A stretch of DNA of 64,000 bases from Calocera cornea HHB12733 (GCA_001632435.1 KV423917.1:186001-250000); one strand, 5' to 3'; counted from the first letter of the stretch, positions 1 to 11,840 are shown. Notes: generated from the letters alone by a model not told the origin. A program made the numbers and translations.

Positions 1-3000
1 CGATAATACCACGACAGAGTGCTTGCAGGTGCGTCGCTTCCGGTTGATGCTGGTGAACGTAATGCCACCACCAGCCGAAAGCTCGGCGTGCAAGAACGCC
101 GCGACATTGGGCTTGCAGGCCCAGAACATCGGGTGCGACAAACTCGAGCTGCTTTGATTGCTCTTGATGCCGCTTCCTCGTCAAGGCGGCGCGTGCGAAA
201 GCCTGCAGTGAGGAGACCGCATGTACGACCTGCACGTCGGCCAATGCTTTTTCCACGTCTTTCGCTCGCTTCTGGGCAAGTACTGCCCGGGCGCGGGCTT
301 GGAGTCCAACGAACACGGGTGTTGCCTTTCTAAGGTTCTTCGCCATGCTGCGATAATGCTTCCTTGCCAGGTAACCGCGCGCGCTTGCCTGGAACTCAAC
401 GACGGCATCTTCGTGCGAGTCCAGCTCAGCCAGCTTGCGCCGAATTCGTTCCCTGACGGCAGCACCACGAACGTGCGCTTGTAGACCGACCATTGACAGG
501 ATGACGGCTCCGATCTCTTTCGACACTTCAGCCGCTCGGCGTCGTTTGAGCAGTCCACGGGCGCGAGCTTGTAAGCCAATCACAGACCGTACGACCTGCG
601 GCGTGGCTTGCTGCTGTTCCCGGGCTCGGCGGCGGCCACGAGCTAGCGCACCGCGAGCGGCCGCTTGCAACGCAGTGATGGACGGTTCAAGGGCATCGAG
701 TCCGCTGAGCAACTGGCGTATTCCGCGCCGTACGAGTACTGCTCTGAGGACGGCTTGTGTCCATACGACATTCGATTCAACACGGTCGAGGGTCTTGTTG
801 AGCTGGAGGACGCGTTTACGAGCCAAAATGCATCGGGCGCGCGACTGGAGCCCGGTGATGATCTTGACAGTTGACGGTCGCTCGATCTCCCGCTTTCGCC
901 CCATGAATCTGGCCCTCACCATAGCGCCTCGTACCTGAGATTGAAGGGCGATGACGAAGCCACCTTCTGCCGCTTTGACCGTCCGGCGATGTCTGCAGAT
1001 CCTGCGTCTGGCAAGGCAGCCTCGACCAAGCGCTTGGAGTGCAGTGATACTCGACCCGAGCCTGTCGAGTTGGGACAGTTTCTCTGCGCATCTCCGACGA
1101 GCCATGAACCCACGGGCGAAGGTCTGGAAGAGGAGGATGCTATCCTCGTTCTCCATTAGCTCGCGGTCGATCCCTGCTCAAGCATCAGACATTATCTCCC
1201 TGGTGCAGTACGAGCTGAAACACACTTTCTTCCTCTGTCTCCACAACCTCCTCCTTCATCTCCTTCCACAATTCCTTCCCAACATCTCCAAAGTTGGGCA
1301 TAGCAACCCCATTGAGCCCCTTCTGTGCAGCCGCGAGTTGGTCATCTGAGAACTCGAGCTCGCCCAGCAGGGAGCCAATGCCTTGGGCAATGCCGCGCCG
1401 TGCGAGCAGATGGGAGAGCGCGTGAATGCAGTAGATGACTTTGGGCATGTTCTTCTTCTCGTAGACATCAGTGAACTCGAAGATGAAGTTCTGCATTGAC
1501 ACGTAAGTATTTGCAGGAGAAGCGAGACAAGGGCAGCGCACCTCAGGTAGCCCAACACTCCTTACATACTGCAGGAAGATGTTGACGTTGTCCGAGTGTC
1601 TCCACTGCAGCTTGGGATGCTCGAACACCTTGCCCTCCGCGCCCCATCCCTTCACCAGCTTAGCCAGCACAACGCCATCGCGCATCTTCTCCTCCCACTC
1701 GGGGATGTCCATCCCATCCTCCGCACCCATCGCAGCCTCGATCCACCCCTTGGCCTCGCCGACGCGGCAGAGGTACTCGTATGCCTGGATGTCGGCGCGT
1801 TTCCGGTCGGCCCAGAGCGCCCACTTGGAGACCTTCGGTTTGGAGGGAGTAACACCGATGGCAGGGAGGGCAGGGGTGTTCAGGACGGCTACCGTCTCAG
1901 GGCGCACCGGAGAACCGGGGCCGGGGAGGGTGGGCAGGTTGCGCGAGAGGCGGATCCGCCCAGGAATACCGTGCACCTCAACCTCTCCTTCCTCTCCACC
2001 GTCTCGCGCAAGGTCGTCCTGCTTCGGAGGGGCGGGCAGTAAGGGGAGCCCAGCAGACGGTGAAAATGTGTCGCGCGACCCTTGCTGTCGTAGACGAGGC
2101 GTCCGAGGCGTACTCGGAGGAAGAGCATCCTTGGCTGGCGATGGAGGGACGCGGACCTCGCGATCTCGTGTCGAGGAGAAGCTGAGCGTCTTCCGAGGTG
2201 TCACGGGGTTGACATCAACACCTCTGCGGGTAGGAGAGCCGAACGTCTCGATTGCTGCGGAGACAGGAGATGCCACCTTTCGTGGCGTTGTCAAAACCGT
2301 AGCTGCGGTGGGATTAGCGAATATCGGCGATGCCTGGGACGTAGTAGATCGAAGCTTCTCGAAAACTGGCAGTGTTGGACTTGATTCCATCTTCTTCGGT
2401 TCTATCTCCTTGGTTGGGAAAGTGATCGAGGCGCGTTTGAGCGGGCTGGGAGGTTTGCTTGCAGTCGATATCGAGTTGGTGCCGCCGAGCGTGTCGAACC
2501 GGTCTTGCTTGATTGGCGACGCCGGCCTGGAAGCCGCCGACCCTGTGCTCGCGAGTGAATCCGCTCTCTCTCTTTCTTTAATCGCAGCGCGCACGCTCCC
2601 TGCTCTGCTAAGCCCTCCCCCAATGCCCTTCGTTGGCGACACGGATCGATCCATCTTCGGGAATGGGGTTGAGGAGGGCGAGGGGTCCTTATTCTCTTTC
2701 CCAGTTTCTTGGGAGATCTCGCCGGAGACGATGCGCTCCAGTCGGCGCGCAATGCGCCGACCCAGACCGAGGCTGGCGGTGGATGTGTTTGGATCCGTAA
2801 CGACGGGTGAGGCGCGTGTTGACAAGGATGAAGTTGGTGTTGGGTAGAACGATTTCGTGCTCGGATTCGGGGCGGTGGGCGGGGAGTCGAGTGATCCGGA
2901 ATGCGAGCGGGCCACGCGCACTTCGCGGCCTTTCGTCGATGGAAAGGTTAGTGTACTGCGCCTCGGTGTACCTGTGATGTCGGCCGGTTTGCGCACGGGG

Positions 3001-3443
3001 CTGAAAATGTCGTTCGTTGAAGACGATGGGGAGATCTCCTTTCGTGGTGTGCTGGGTGCTGTAGGCAAAGCATTCTTGAGTACGGGAGAGGATGCGGAAG
3101 TGGTAGACCGGAGCTTTTCAAATACGGGTAGTGTCGGGCTGGTCTTCATCTCCTGGTCGTCTCGGTCCTTGAGTGATGATACCGAGGCACGCTTGAGGGG
3201 GCTCGGTGGTTTGTTGACGCTCGATGCAGGCTCGGCGCGACCGAGTGCGTCAAAGCGATCCTGCTTCAACGGGGACGTTGGCTGGCTGGAGGACAGTCCT
3301 CCTGTCCTGGCGAGGGAGTCGACCCGCTCGCGCTCCATGATGGCCTTCCTGACGCTGCCGGCGCGTCCGAGCCCGCTGAGCCGTCCAAGGCCGTCCTTGT
3401 TGGGCGATGTGGACATGGTTGTACTGCCGCTGCTGGCGTACAT
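1..3443 (-). CDS. IQG1: IQGAP/Rng2-type cytokinesis scaffold, C-terminal part cut by window start
   Basis: Exons run 3443-1542, 1490-1226 and 1173 to beyond position 1. Introns of 51 nt (1491-1541) and 52 nt (1174-1225) restore the frame. From the N-terminus there is about 450 residues of Ser/Pro-rich disorder containing an internal duplication, then a calponin-homology domain (roughly 2.0-1.3 kb; motifs VFEHPKLQWRHSDNVN and DVYEKKNMPKVIYCIHALS), then in the last exon a long run of IQ motifs such as FQTFARGFMARRR and LQARARGLLKRRR. CH plus IQ repeats is the IQGAP order. Known members bind actin and myosin light chain/calmodulin at the contractile ring. The expected GAP-related domain and RasGAP_C region would lie outside the window. 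The start is uncertain: ATG at 3443 or 3416; the frame is open further upstream without a better ATG. It is divergent from RAD5. Confidence 0.9.
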
Positions 3444-3758
3444 GGCGGTCGGAGGTAGGCTGCGGGCTGTCGGTGAGCTCTCGTCGGGCCTCCAGGGAGG
3501 GGCGGAGGGGCGGAGGGGCGGAAGAGTGCGGAAGCACGGAGGTCTTACAGGGCTGTATATGACCACGCGTCCTGGAATGCGCTCTCATTCGAGGCGGGAC
3601 GCGTGCATCACGTGATCGGAAGCAGTTGATTTTCCTCTTGCTTGTCATCACGCCCGAGCACCGCGGACTTCTGGGAGTCATCCGAAGGCCCTGAATTCCT
3701 CGACGCGTCGACGCGCGGGCTGAGATTGCTCTGGGCATTACACACCTCTTTCTGTACG
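3444..3758. promoter_or_regulatory. divergent promoter region between IQG1 and RAD5
   Basis: About 315 bp separates the proposed IQG1 start (-) from the RAD5 start (+). It must hold both 5' UTRs and core promoters. I see no clear TATA box, and I infer the role from gene orientation only. Confidence 0.45.
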
Positions 3759-6700
3759 ATGGCCGAGCCGCTGTTCCTTCCCGAGGAGGGCAGCGTCGGG
3801 CCCACTCAGCCCAGGAAGGCGCCGACGCCCTTCTTCGACGACGATGAGGAGATCGATCAGCTGTTCGAGCCAAAGCTGCTCTCACCGAGCACATCGATGA
3901 AGGTACAGCCGTCGAGTGCTACCACCCCGCCGCTGAAGCGCGAGATCGTGACCCTGTCCGACGACGAGGACATCACCGTCGTTTCGCCTCCACCGCCAAA
4001 GCGGCGGAAGCTCACCCCTCCCTCGTCCTCGCCGGCAAACAGCGTCCCCGCCTCCTTCACCTCAGCGCACATAGGCACGCTCATCGTCCAGGCTTACGCT
4101 ACTACGAGCGGGACTGGGTACGCCAGCCCAGGAGAGCTGCTGAGCTTCGAACGCCCGAAGCAAACGACCGCAGCCGCGAAGAAGGCCCGTCAAGCGAGCA
4201 TTAAAGATATGATGGGCGGAGGCAAGGCGAAAGCGAAGGAGAAGGAGAACACGATTGTGAGGTTCCGGAATGTGAGGGGGTTTGGTGAGTATATGCGCAT
4301 ACATGTTACTTTGGGATATTGCTGACGACAGATAAAGAGGTTGGGCGACTACCTTCTGACCTCACGAAGAGTCTCACCCCGCTGTTGGATGCCTCCCCGC
4401 CCATGATCTCCCTCTCTGGCACAGTGATCGACGCACCCACCCGTCTCTCGGTCGGCGCCGAAATTGTGCTCTCCCTGCGCGTCTCCCTCACCCCCGCAGC
4501 GTTCAAGCGCCGCCCGCTCCCTACCGAGAGCTCCGAGGAGCGCAAGACATTTGGATGGGGCGAGGGGAAGGAGACGGACGAGGAGCGGGAGATGAAGGCG
4601 CGCAAAGCTGGGATTGGGGAGCTATTCAAGCTCTGCGAGCTGAGGCCGAAGGTGAAACCTGCTGTTGGGGCGTGGAAGGAGGAGGGGGATGTTCAGGAAA
4701 AGAAAGCAGGGAAGAAGGAGAGGAAGACGGAGATGGTCGAAGAGACGGGGGAGGAGGTCGAGTTGGAGGGGGAGGAGCTGAACGACGGCCAGCTCAAGGT
4801 CATTTACAAAAAGTGCGCATATACGCTCGCTCTTGTCGCGCTTTGCCTCATCGTCTGCTTTAGAGCCCAGAGTGCCGACCGCAAACTGCCATTCATGGAG
4901 CCTGCGGAGTCGTTCGCCCTAGAGCTGCGTCCGTACCAGAAACAGGCACTGCAGTGCGTCCTCCTTCCTCCTCCCCGCTCTCGCATCTAACCTCCCCGCA
5001 GCTGGATGTATACCCTCGAGACCACGTCTTCCTACGCCACCAACTCCGGCTCGCTTCACCCGCTCTGGGAAGAGTACGAGTTCCCCCTGGAGGAAGGCAA
5101 GATGTTCCACGGCAAGGCAATTCCATTCTGGTACAATCCCTATTCTGGAGAGCTGAGCTTGGAGTTTGTGCCGGCTGGTGGAGCGGGGAGAGGAGGGATT
5201 CTTGCGTGAGTACGGCTTCCAGTATGCGTTATACACTGCTGACTGCTTTGCATAGTGATGGTACGTGCTCTGTTATTGGTCATCAAGTTGCTCTTCTCAC
5301 AGTCGACCATCTTCTTTGATTAACTTACAGAGAGTACGTACCTTCGATACTTACCATCTATGTCTCCTGACCTCGTCCGCAGTGGGAATGGGCAAATCCA
5401 TCATGATCGCCTCCCTGATCCACACTAACCGAGGAGCCGAGCCTTTACTCGACAACGCTCAAACGAACGGCAAGCCCAAGAAGAAGCAGCTCACGCTAGA
5501 CTCGTCCTTCCGCGCTGTACCTCGCAAGCCGACGAAATCCAAGACGCACGGACCAAGCGCTACGCTCATCGTGGCACCCATGAGTCTGTTGACACAATGG
5601 CAGTCGGAGCTCAAGCGCTCGAGCGCGAAGAATACGCTTAAAGTGCTAGTATTCCACGGCGATTCCCGAGGTGATCTCGAGGCCCTTACCGCGATAGACT
5701 CGGACGAGGACGGTACGGCCGGCGTTGATGTCGTTATTACGAGCTATGGGACGTTGGTCAGCGAGTGGAGCAAAACTGGGAATGGTGGCGGCATATATGA
5801 TGGTGAGATGATTGGGAGCTTGATAACATTACATGGTGTGCTGATCAGTGACTAGTGGATTGGAAGCGTATCGTGCTGGATGAAGCTCATAACATTAAAT
5901 CACGCCTCACGAAGGCCGCGAAAGGTATAACTCTCCCCTGCATTCCAATCGCTCCGCGCTAATGCCTGGTACAGCTTGCTATGCTCTTAAAAGTAGAACA
6001 AAGTGGTGCTTGACCGGTGCGTGGTACGTGCGGGCATATTACACCCCACTGACGAGATGATTAGGCACGCCTATCATTAATCGCTTAGAGGATCTTCAAT
6101 CTCTTCTGTATGTTGTCCCCATCAGTAATAGAAGTATGATCTGACATCACCGAAGGCAATTCCTGGACTTCCAGCCTTGGGCCAATTTCTCCGTTTTCCG
6201 AAGGTCAGGAACTTGTTCAGCCTGGCATCCTGGAAACTGAGTCTGTGCAGCTTTGTCACTGCTCCGTTCCTGGCTCGCGATCCTAAAGCAATCGATGTCG
6301 TCCAAGTCATCCTGGAGACTGTGTTGCTCCGCCGAGAGAAGAACATGACGGATGTCGACGGGAAGGCCATCGTAGATCTTCCGGAGAAAGAGGTGCGATC
6401 TTCACGCAGCATCTGGTCCAAGCTGATGGTTGTTTTAGGTCGTTGTTGAGGAACTTGAATTCAGTCCGCTCGAGCGCAAGATATATGACCAGATATACCA
6501 CGATGCGCAGACCCAGTTCAGGAGACTTGACGCAAAGGGCTTGGTGGGGAAGAACTTCAGCAACATCCTGGCGATGCTTATGAGGTGCGATACGACATCA
6601 TTCATGGCAGAGCCGGCATCTAAGCTTGTGACATAGGTTGCGACAAGCTGTTCTCCATCCTGCGCTTATCGGTGGTCGCAAACAGGAGCTCGACATCGAA

Positions 6701-7813
6701 GCGGACTTGGACGTCAACAATCTCATAGCTCAATTCACCAAAGGTAACCAGGAGGGCGATGAAAGCACCACAAACGGAGATGCCTTCGCCAAGAACGTGC
6801 TCGATGACTTGATAGCGGCGCAAAATGATGAGGATGGTAGCTCGGAGGAATGTCCAATCTGCCTAGAGATAATGGATCCGCCAATGATCGTTCCCAACTG
6901 TATGCATAGAACGTACGTGACTTCATCTCTGATGCGGCAAAGGTGATTGACGAGTGGAACAGTTGTCGCGATTGCGTTGTCGGTCATCTTCGCTCCTGCG
7001 AAAGCAAAGGCGAAGAAGGATTCTGTCCAATCTGCCGCAAAGCTCCCGTACGAGAAGCGGATTTGCTTGAAGTCATTCACAAGCACAGCCGAATCACCGA
7101 TCGAGACAGCACACCTGACGCACAGACTGGCAATGTAAATCCAACCGAACCCCCTTCTCCTGCAATCAAGTTCCGCAAGAATTCATCCAACACAAGCACG
7201 AAGCTCAACGCCCTTTCCACCAACCTCCGTCGTCTTCGGGACCAGGATCCCACTTTCCGAGCGGTCGTATTCAGCCAATTCACGGGTTTCCTTGACATGA
7301 TCGAAACTGTGCTCGATAGGGATGACATACCCTGGGTGCGACTGGATGGCAGCATGTCGCAGAAAGAGAGAACACGGGCACTGGAAGAGTTTGCCAAACC
7401 GACACGCAGTCCGAAGGTGTTCCTGATCTCCTTGAAAGCGGGCGGAGTTGGTTTGAACTTGACGACGGCAAACCACGTCTTCATGGTACGTATACATCTA
7501 CTCTGTTGTTTGACGACTTTCTGAAGATCATTTAGATGGATTGCTGGTGGAATGCGAGTGTGGAGAACCAAGCTATCGACCGAGTTCATCGAATTGTACG
7601 GTCTCTTGCCTTAATGCTGGAACTCATCACTAACTCCGCACGTAGGGCCAGACGCGGAAGGTATACGTCAAGCAGTTTATAATTGCGCGCACGATAGAAA
7701 TGCGCATTCTCAACATTCAGAAGCGGAAAACGGCCATCATAAAGGGCGCTCTCGGCGACAAGAGTCAGAGCGAAGCCCTCGATAACCTGTCCTTGATGTT
7801 CGGGGATGACTAG
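3759..7813 (+). CDS. RAD5: Rad5-type DNA repair helicase and RING E3 ligase
   Basis: Seventeen exons: 3759-4284, 4338-4812, 4864-4953, 5002-5205, 5256-5260, 5331-5333, 5383-5802, 5856-5924, 5975-6016, 6065-6107, 6156-6203, 6251-6392, 6439-6584, 6637-6912, 6963-7485, 7536-7595, 7646-7813. These join in frame to 1079 aa; the yeast protein is of similar size. Domains: disordered N-terminus; HIRAN (about 103-230, IGTLIVQAY, EVGRLP); SNF2 ATPase with GILADEMGMGKS (about 430-440) and DEAH (about 585); C3HC4 RING (about 808-860, CPICLE, CMHRTCRDC, CPIC); helicase C with SQFTGF and QAIDRVHRIGQ (about 1015-1025). Known family role: polyubiquitylates PCNA and reverses stalled forks in error-free damage tolerance in the nucleus. 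The start is the first ATG in a favourable context, and the C-terminus (LSLMFGDD) matches the family end. Two microexons encode part of Walker A. Confidence 0.95.
5256..5333 (+). other. RAD5: two RAD5 microexons of 5 nt and 3 nt
   Basis: Microexon 5256-5260 (tgatg) lies between introns 5206-5255 and 5261-5330. Microexon 5331-5333 (aga) lies between introns 5261-5330 and 5334-5382. All three introns have GT...AG ends (gtgagt, gtacgt, gtacgt). Joining exon 4, tgatg, aga and exon 7 gives the canonical DEMGMGKS of SNF2 motif I. Skipping the 3-nt exon stays in frame but gives DVGMGKS, which loses the conserved Glu-Met. Confidence 0.8.
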
Positions 7814-8159
7814 ACACATCGGAATCATTGTAACTTAACTGGCATGGCTGTATCAATAGTATCCTTAACTACGGACTATTAAAGTCGCCCCGTGTTCGCA
7901 AACCAAGCGGTGGATGTAGGTCTCTGTACCTGGCTGTAAGCGGTCAATGCCGAGCATACCTGGCCCTTGTGCGTTTGCGAAGGATGCAATAACAACTTCA
8001 GCACAATTGCCTCAAGGATGTCGGCAGCAAACGAGCTTCAGTGCGCATCAACAAGTACACTCGTGTAGGGTAGTATGATCAAATGCAGATCCAGGTGCAA
8101 GACGGATATAGACAGCCGGGTATATTGTCCTCAAAAACTTCCGATCGCGTTTTCCACCC
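7814..8159. other. convergent intergenic region
   Basis: 346 bp between the RAD5 stop (+) and the D1 stop (-). It should hold both 3' UTRs. I see no gene, repeat or structured RNA. Confidence 0.5.
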
Positions 8160-10952
8160 CTAACCTCCTGTCTGGGGTGGTACACCAGTGACAGGTCCTC
8201 CATAGCTCGGAGAGCTGTTCCTCCCTTCTTCGAGCTCCTTCGCCACTTCGTCCTCCCGCCTCCCAACTGTCCGACCTCGGTCAAGCAGGTCCTGTACACC
8301 CTCGAACTGCCATCCATCCGATGCCATGATGCCGATCACACCGCTTTTCTCCAGATACTCAAAATTCCGGTCACTGAACCGCATGAGCACATCCCCGATG
8401 GCGTTCGACAGTTCAGGATCGCCGCGTATAACGCTGCGGAAACCATATTCGCGTAGCAGATCGAGCCAACCGGTTTTGAGGATCGGGTCCACGCGCCGTT
8501 CGTATTGTCCTGAGTAGCCGTTGTATAAGAGGAGGGATGCGAAGCTCGCCGCGCTGCTGTCCGAGAACTGCCGTGCACAGTCGACGAACGTCGTGAAATC
8601 CGGACTCTCGATAGCCAATCGGCATACTGCGCGGAGGCCGTCCTGAGATACTCCGGCATGCGCTGGATGGGAGTTGGATAGGGTAGGAGCCAGGAGCCTA
8701 TCCTGACCGGAGATACTCGGGCTTGCGGCGGACGATGTAGCATCGGTCGTACGCATGCTGCCCCCGCTAGTGAGAGCGATAAGCTGGAGATGGCTGAATC
8801 GGACCTGGTGCCAAGTGCTCCGATGCCGGAGGAGCACAACAATGCACGCTTCTGCGAGCTCGAGGTCGACCTGTCGGCTGAGCTGTAGGTTATCTAGGAC
8901 TGGAAGTGGGGCCTGACGGTCGGGGTAAACCAACATTTCCGCCTTGAAACGCGTAGCGAGGACGTCGAGGATCCGGAGAGCATGGTCGAGTTCGAGGTTG
9001 TGCAGCAGATATGATCGGGCCGCAAGTTCTTGATCGGGTGAGACTTGCGCGTTGAGCAGCATGGGCTCGCTCCATGCGACGTCGCGGATAAGCTCAGGTA
9101 ACTCGGACAGCCGGCTTGGCATTTGATGTCCTTGAGGCCTGCTGCCCTGCGCTTCCCAGAGTGCTGTTGTAGCAGCCACGAGCGGTGCCGGTACAGGCGC
9201 ACTGCTCGCCAGCATGCCGTCCATAGCCGGGAGAAGCTCATCCCTGACGCGCGATTTGAGTACGGTGTGTCGCCCCGGACGAACAAGGTCCATTCGTGCG
9301 TCTTCGGCTATAAGCCACGTCGCAAAGACGCTAACGCCTTGGTCCTCGCCGTCGCCTTGCTCCATGTTGTTGTCGGCCGTCTTCATGGGCTGCTCGACGG
9401 CCCTCACCAGCTCATGCACTGCGGTGCCATGGAAGCCGTCCCATGTGTCCTTCTGGGAGCCCACACGTTGCTCGTCCGCACACCAAACACGTAGCGCGAG
9501 CGCTCGCTGGCGTGCTGCCTCGTCCTCAAAGACCATCTCGTCCAGACCTGCCCAAAGCTGTTCGTGCCACGCAGGCGGATGGCTGACGAGGAACTTCTCT
9601 GGGGCGAATGTGCTGAATATGGCGAGCTTCGTTGCCGTTGGCTCGACTTTGTCCCATTCGATCTCGCCGGACCAGGATAGGCGCCTAATACCGGCTGCGG
9701 CCACGGTCTCCACGTTTTCGCGCACCATCCGCCAGAGCGGTGCATATGGGCGCCAGCCGAACCATCCGCACAGGACGATTTCCTTTTCGCCCTGCGTCTG
9801 GCAAGCACGCTCAAGCCAGCCAAACGCAGAGGTGTCGAGCTTCGCCACATTGTTGCGTATCCATGTCGCAGCGCGGCGTTGCAGCCAACTATGACGTATC
9901 TCGAGGATCTCTGCGAACGTGCGGAATTCGAAAAAGGTACGCCACGCCTCGCGCGGGTTGTTCCAGGTCGCTTTCGCCAACCGCAATACCGCGTTATGAG
10001 GGTCGAAAAGCGAGAGGATGCCCTCGAAGGAGCGCGTGAAGCCGCTGTTGTACGGGCAGGTCGGCCATATGAGCGGGAAGACGCCCAGCATGAAGTAGCC
10101 CGTGTAGCCGGAGACGGTGAGAACCGTCATGAGGATCGCAAGGGTCGAGTGGAGGCTCCAGAGGTACACGGTCAGCCCTATGACGAACGACAGGACGGCC
10201 ATGTGCAGATACATGGGCAGCGACTCGGCGATGTCCTGAACCTTCCACGCGACCATGCCCATGTGTCGAAAGTGGCGCTCGCGGGCGTGCGCCTGGGGGA
10301 CAGAGGAGGGCGACAGGTGCGCATCGTACGCTCGCACCCACTCCTTCACGAGCATCGCAAGCACGGCGGTGTAGAGCGCGATGACGAGGGCGATCAGCCA
10401 GAGCGCGTTCATCCACAGGATGGGGTTGCTCGGCGTGAACGGCTCGGGTGGGTCGTACGCCTCTGGTGGGTCGGTATTGTCGCCTGATGCGATGGCACGC
10501 AGCTGCGCGGAGATGGTCGCGAGGGCATCGAGCTGCGAGCTCGGATTGTCGGGGGCGAGATAGGGCAGGGAGTAAACGAGGAAGGCGGCGAGAACGGCGG
10601 AGAATAGGGCTGACTGAGGATCGCATTTCATTCGTCATATAGCGGAAGATCATAGTGCGATAACACATATACGCACGAAGATCAACAGCACATCCATCCC
10701 CTTATCCCACTGCTCGACCGTCTCCCTATCCCACTGCTCCGCCTTCTCCAGATACAGCGGCCATACAGGCGCATCCGGCCCGTTTCCCAGATCCTTCGGG
10801 ATGTCGTTCACGAACTGCCGGTGGATAGCAGGTCGCTCCCACGGCTTAGATGCTGCGAGCCTGGAGGGCGGCTGATCGCCGTCATCTGTGGGGGAGGGCC
10901 AGGCTCGCGCCGAGGGCGGCGATGGCGGTGGCTGCGATTTTGCAACGCTCAT
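8160..10952 (-). CDS. DUF6535 membrane protein D1
   Basis: Exons 10952-10677 and 10613-8160 with a 63-nt intron (10614-10676) give 909 aa. The N-terminal box is present in divergent form (KPWERPAIHRQFVNDIPK, DAPVWPLYLEKAE, MDVLLIF), and the exon joint falls just before SALFSAV as in the other copies. Four membrane spans are visible at about 93-112, 159-180, 225-244 and 249-274, followed by a long soluble helical region. This is the most divergent copy: it ends in an acidic Arg/Glu tail and lacks the DVELG-like box. An alternative longer form is possible: a 48-nt intron (10956-11003) would join an upstream open exon (11267-11004) in frame. DUF6535 is a basidiomycete family of unknown function; the name rests on the transmembrane pattern and the LLxFxxLFSAVxTAF-type motif. 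Confidence 0.85.
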
Positions 10953-11616
10953 CGGCTGCGTCTCGTGTCAGCGGCGGTACACAGGAGAGGAGCGTGGGCC
11001 TACCTGACGGTGTGCCTCCAAAAGCAGGGTGTATGCGCGTCGCACCTCCTTGATGGCAAGGCGGAAGGCAACGTGCGAGACGACGTGCCGTGCAGCATCG
11101 CGTAGCACATCGCATCTGCTGGGCCGGCCGTGGGCCGTATCAGAGCGTCTTTGGGAACTGATTGACTTGCATAGAGTGTCAGAGAAGAGACATGTGGACT
11201 GCGTGAGCTGTGAAGCTACCGTCGTGAACCTGATGGGAAAGGCGCGACGACCGCCATCAGCAGGCATCGTGCGGCACGATAGAGGCTGTGCGGGCTAATA
11301 ATACTCCAATGATCACCCATCCAAGAGGCTCTTCTGACGATTCGAGAGGAAAAAGCGTGTACTAACGGCAGGCCTAATGTATCAAACAGTGTCACAAACC
11401 AAACTCTTACCTATATGAGAGAATCGGCCCACCATTGTTGTCCGCGTTCGAGCTCCATCCCGTGTCTGAGCTCCTTCAGTATGTCTGGCACCTGGCATCC
11501 AATGCGCTGCTCGTCGTCGGACACCGCCAGCTCACTGTCTCCGGAAATCCCGGGTCGGTCCGCGACCCATACACCGACTACAATGCGGTTGAAGCATTTA
11601 CGTACGACTGTCATCA
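10953..11616. other. upstream region of D1 with a possible extra exon
   Basis: On the minus strand 11267-11004 is open and encodes a helical-looking stretch (HVAFRLAIKEVRRAY). It ends at a good donor (gtaggc) that pairs with a branch-like ctgac and an acceptor at 10956, in frame with D1. It may be a 5' exon of D1 or decayed sequence. From 11268 to 11616 I see nothing recognisable. Confidence 0.3.
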
Positions 11617-11840
11617 GTACAGGCATCCCCTCATCGCAAGTTCCACCGTCTCCAGTCCCACTCCTCTGCCTTCTCCAGATACAGCGGCCATACAGGCGCA
11701 TCCGGGTCGTCACTCAGCTCTTTCCATATATGGCTCACCCCCTGGCTTGGCCGATGCGAGTTTGTATGTCGGCTGCTTGCCGTCGTCGGTAGGGGATGTG
11801 GGCTAGGAGGGCAGCGGCGGCGGCGGCGAAAGGATTGGAC
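11617..11840 (-). pseudogene. orphan relic of a DUF6535 first exon
   Basis: About 38 nt at 11668-11705 are nearly identical to 10741-10778, the part of the D1 exon encoding DAPVWPLYLEKAE. Similarity continues weakly on both sides: the Pro/Ser-rich N-terminus on one side, and ETVE followed by a decayed copy of the segment before the joint on the other. Frame shifts break it (EEWDW, then ETVEL in another frame). No membrane-span exon follows. It is best read as a partial duplicate of D1 exon 1 left between D1 and D2. Confidence 0.7.

Noticed and set aside
1579..2847. 422-codon open frame on the plus strand
   Set aside because: It is antisense to the Ser/Pro-rich N-terminus of the IQGAP gene, whose frame has CH and IQ homology. 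The composition reflects the opposite strand only.
2857..3615. 252-codon plus-strand frame
   Set aside because: Also antisense to the IQGAP N-terminus, with mirrored repeats from the internal duplication.
9879..10487. 202-codon plus-strand frame rich in Arg/Asp/Gly
   Set aside because: Antisense shadow of the membrane-span region of D1; no family features.
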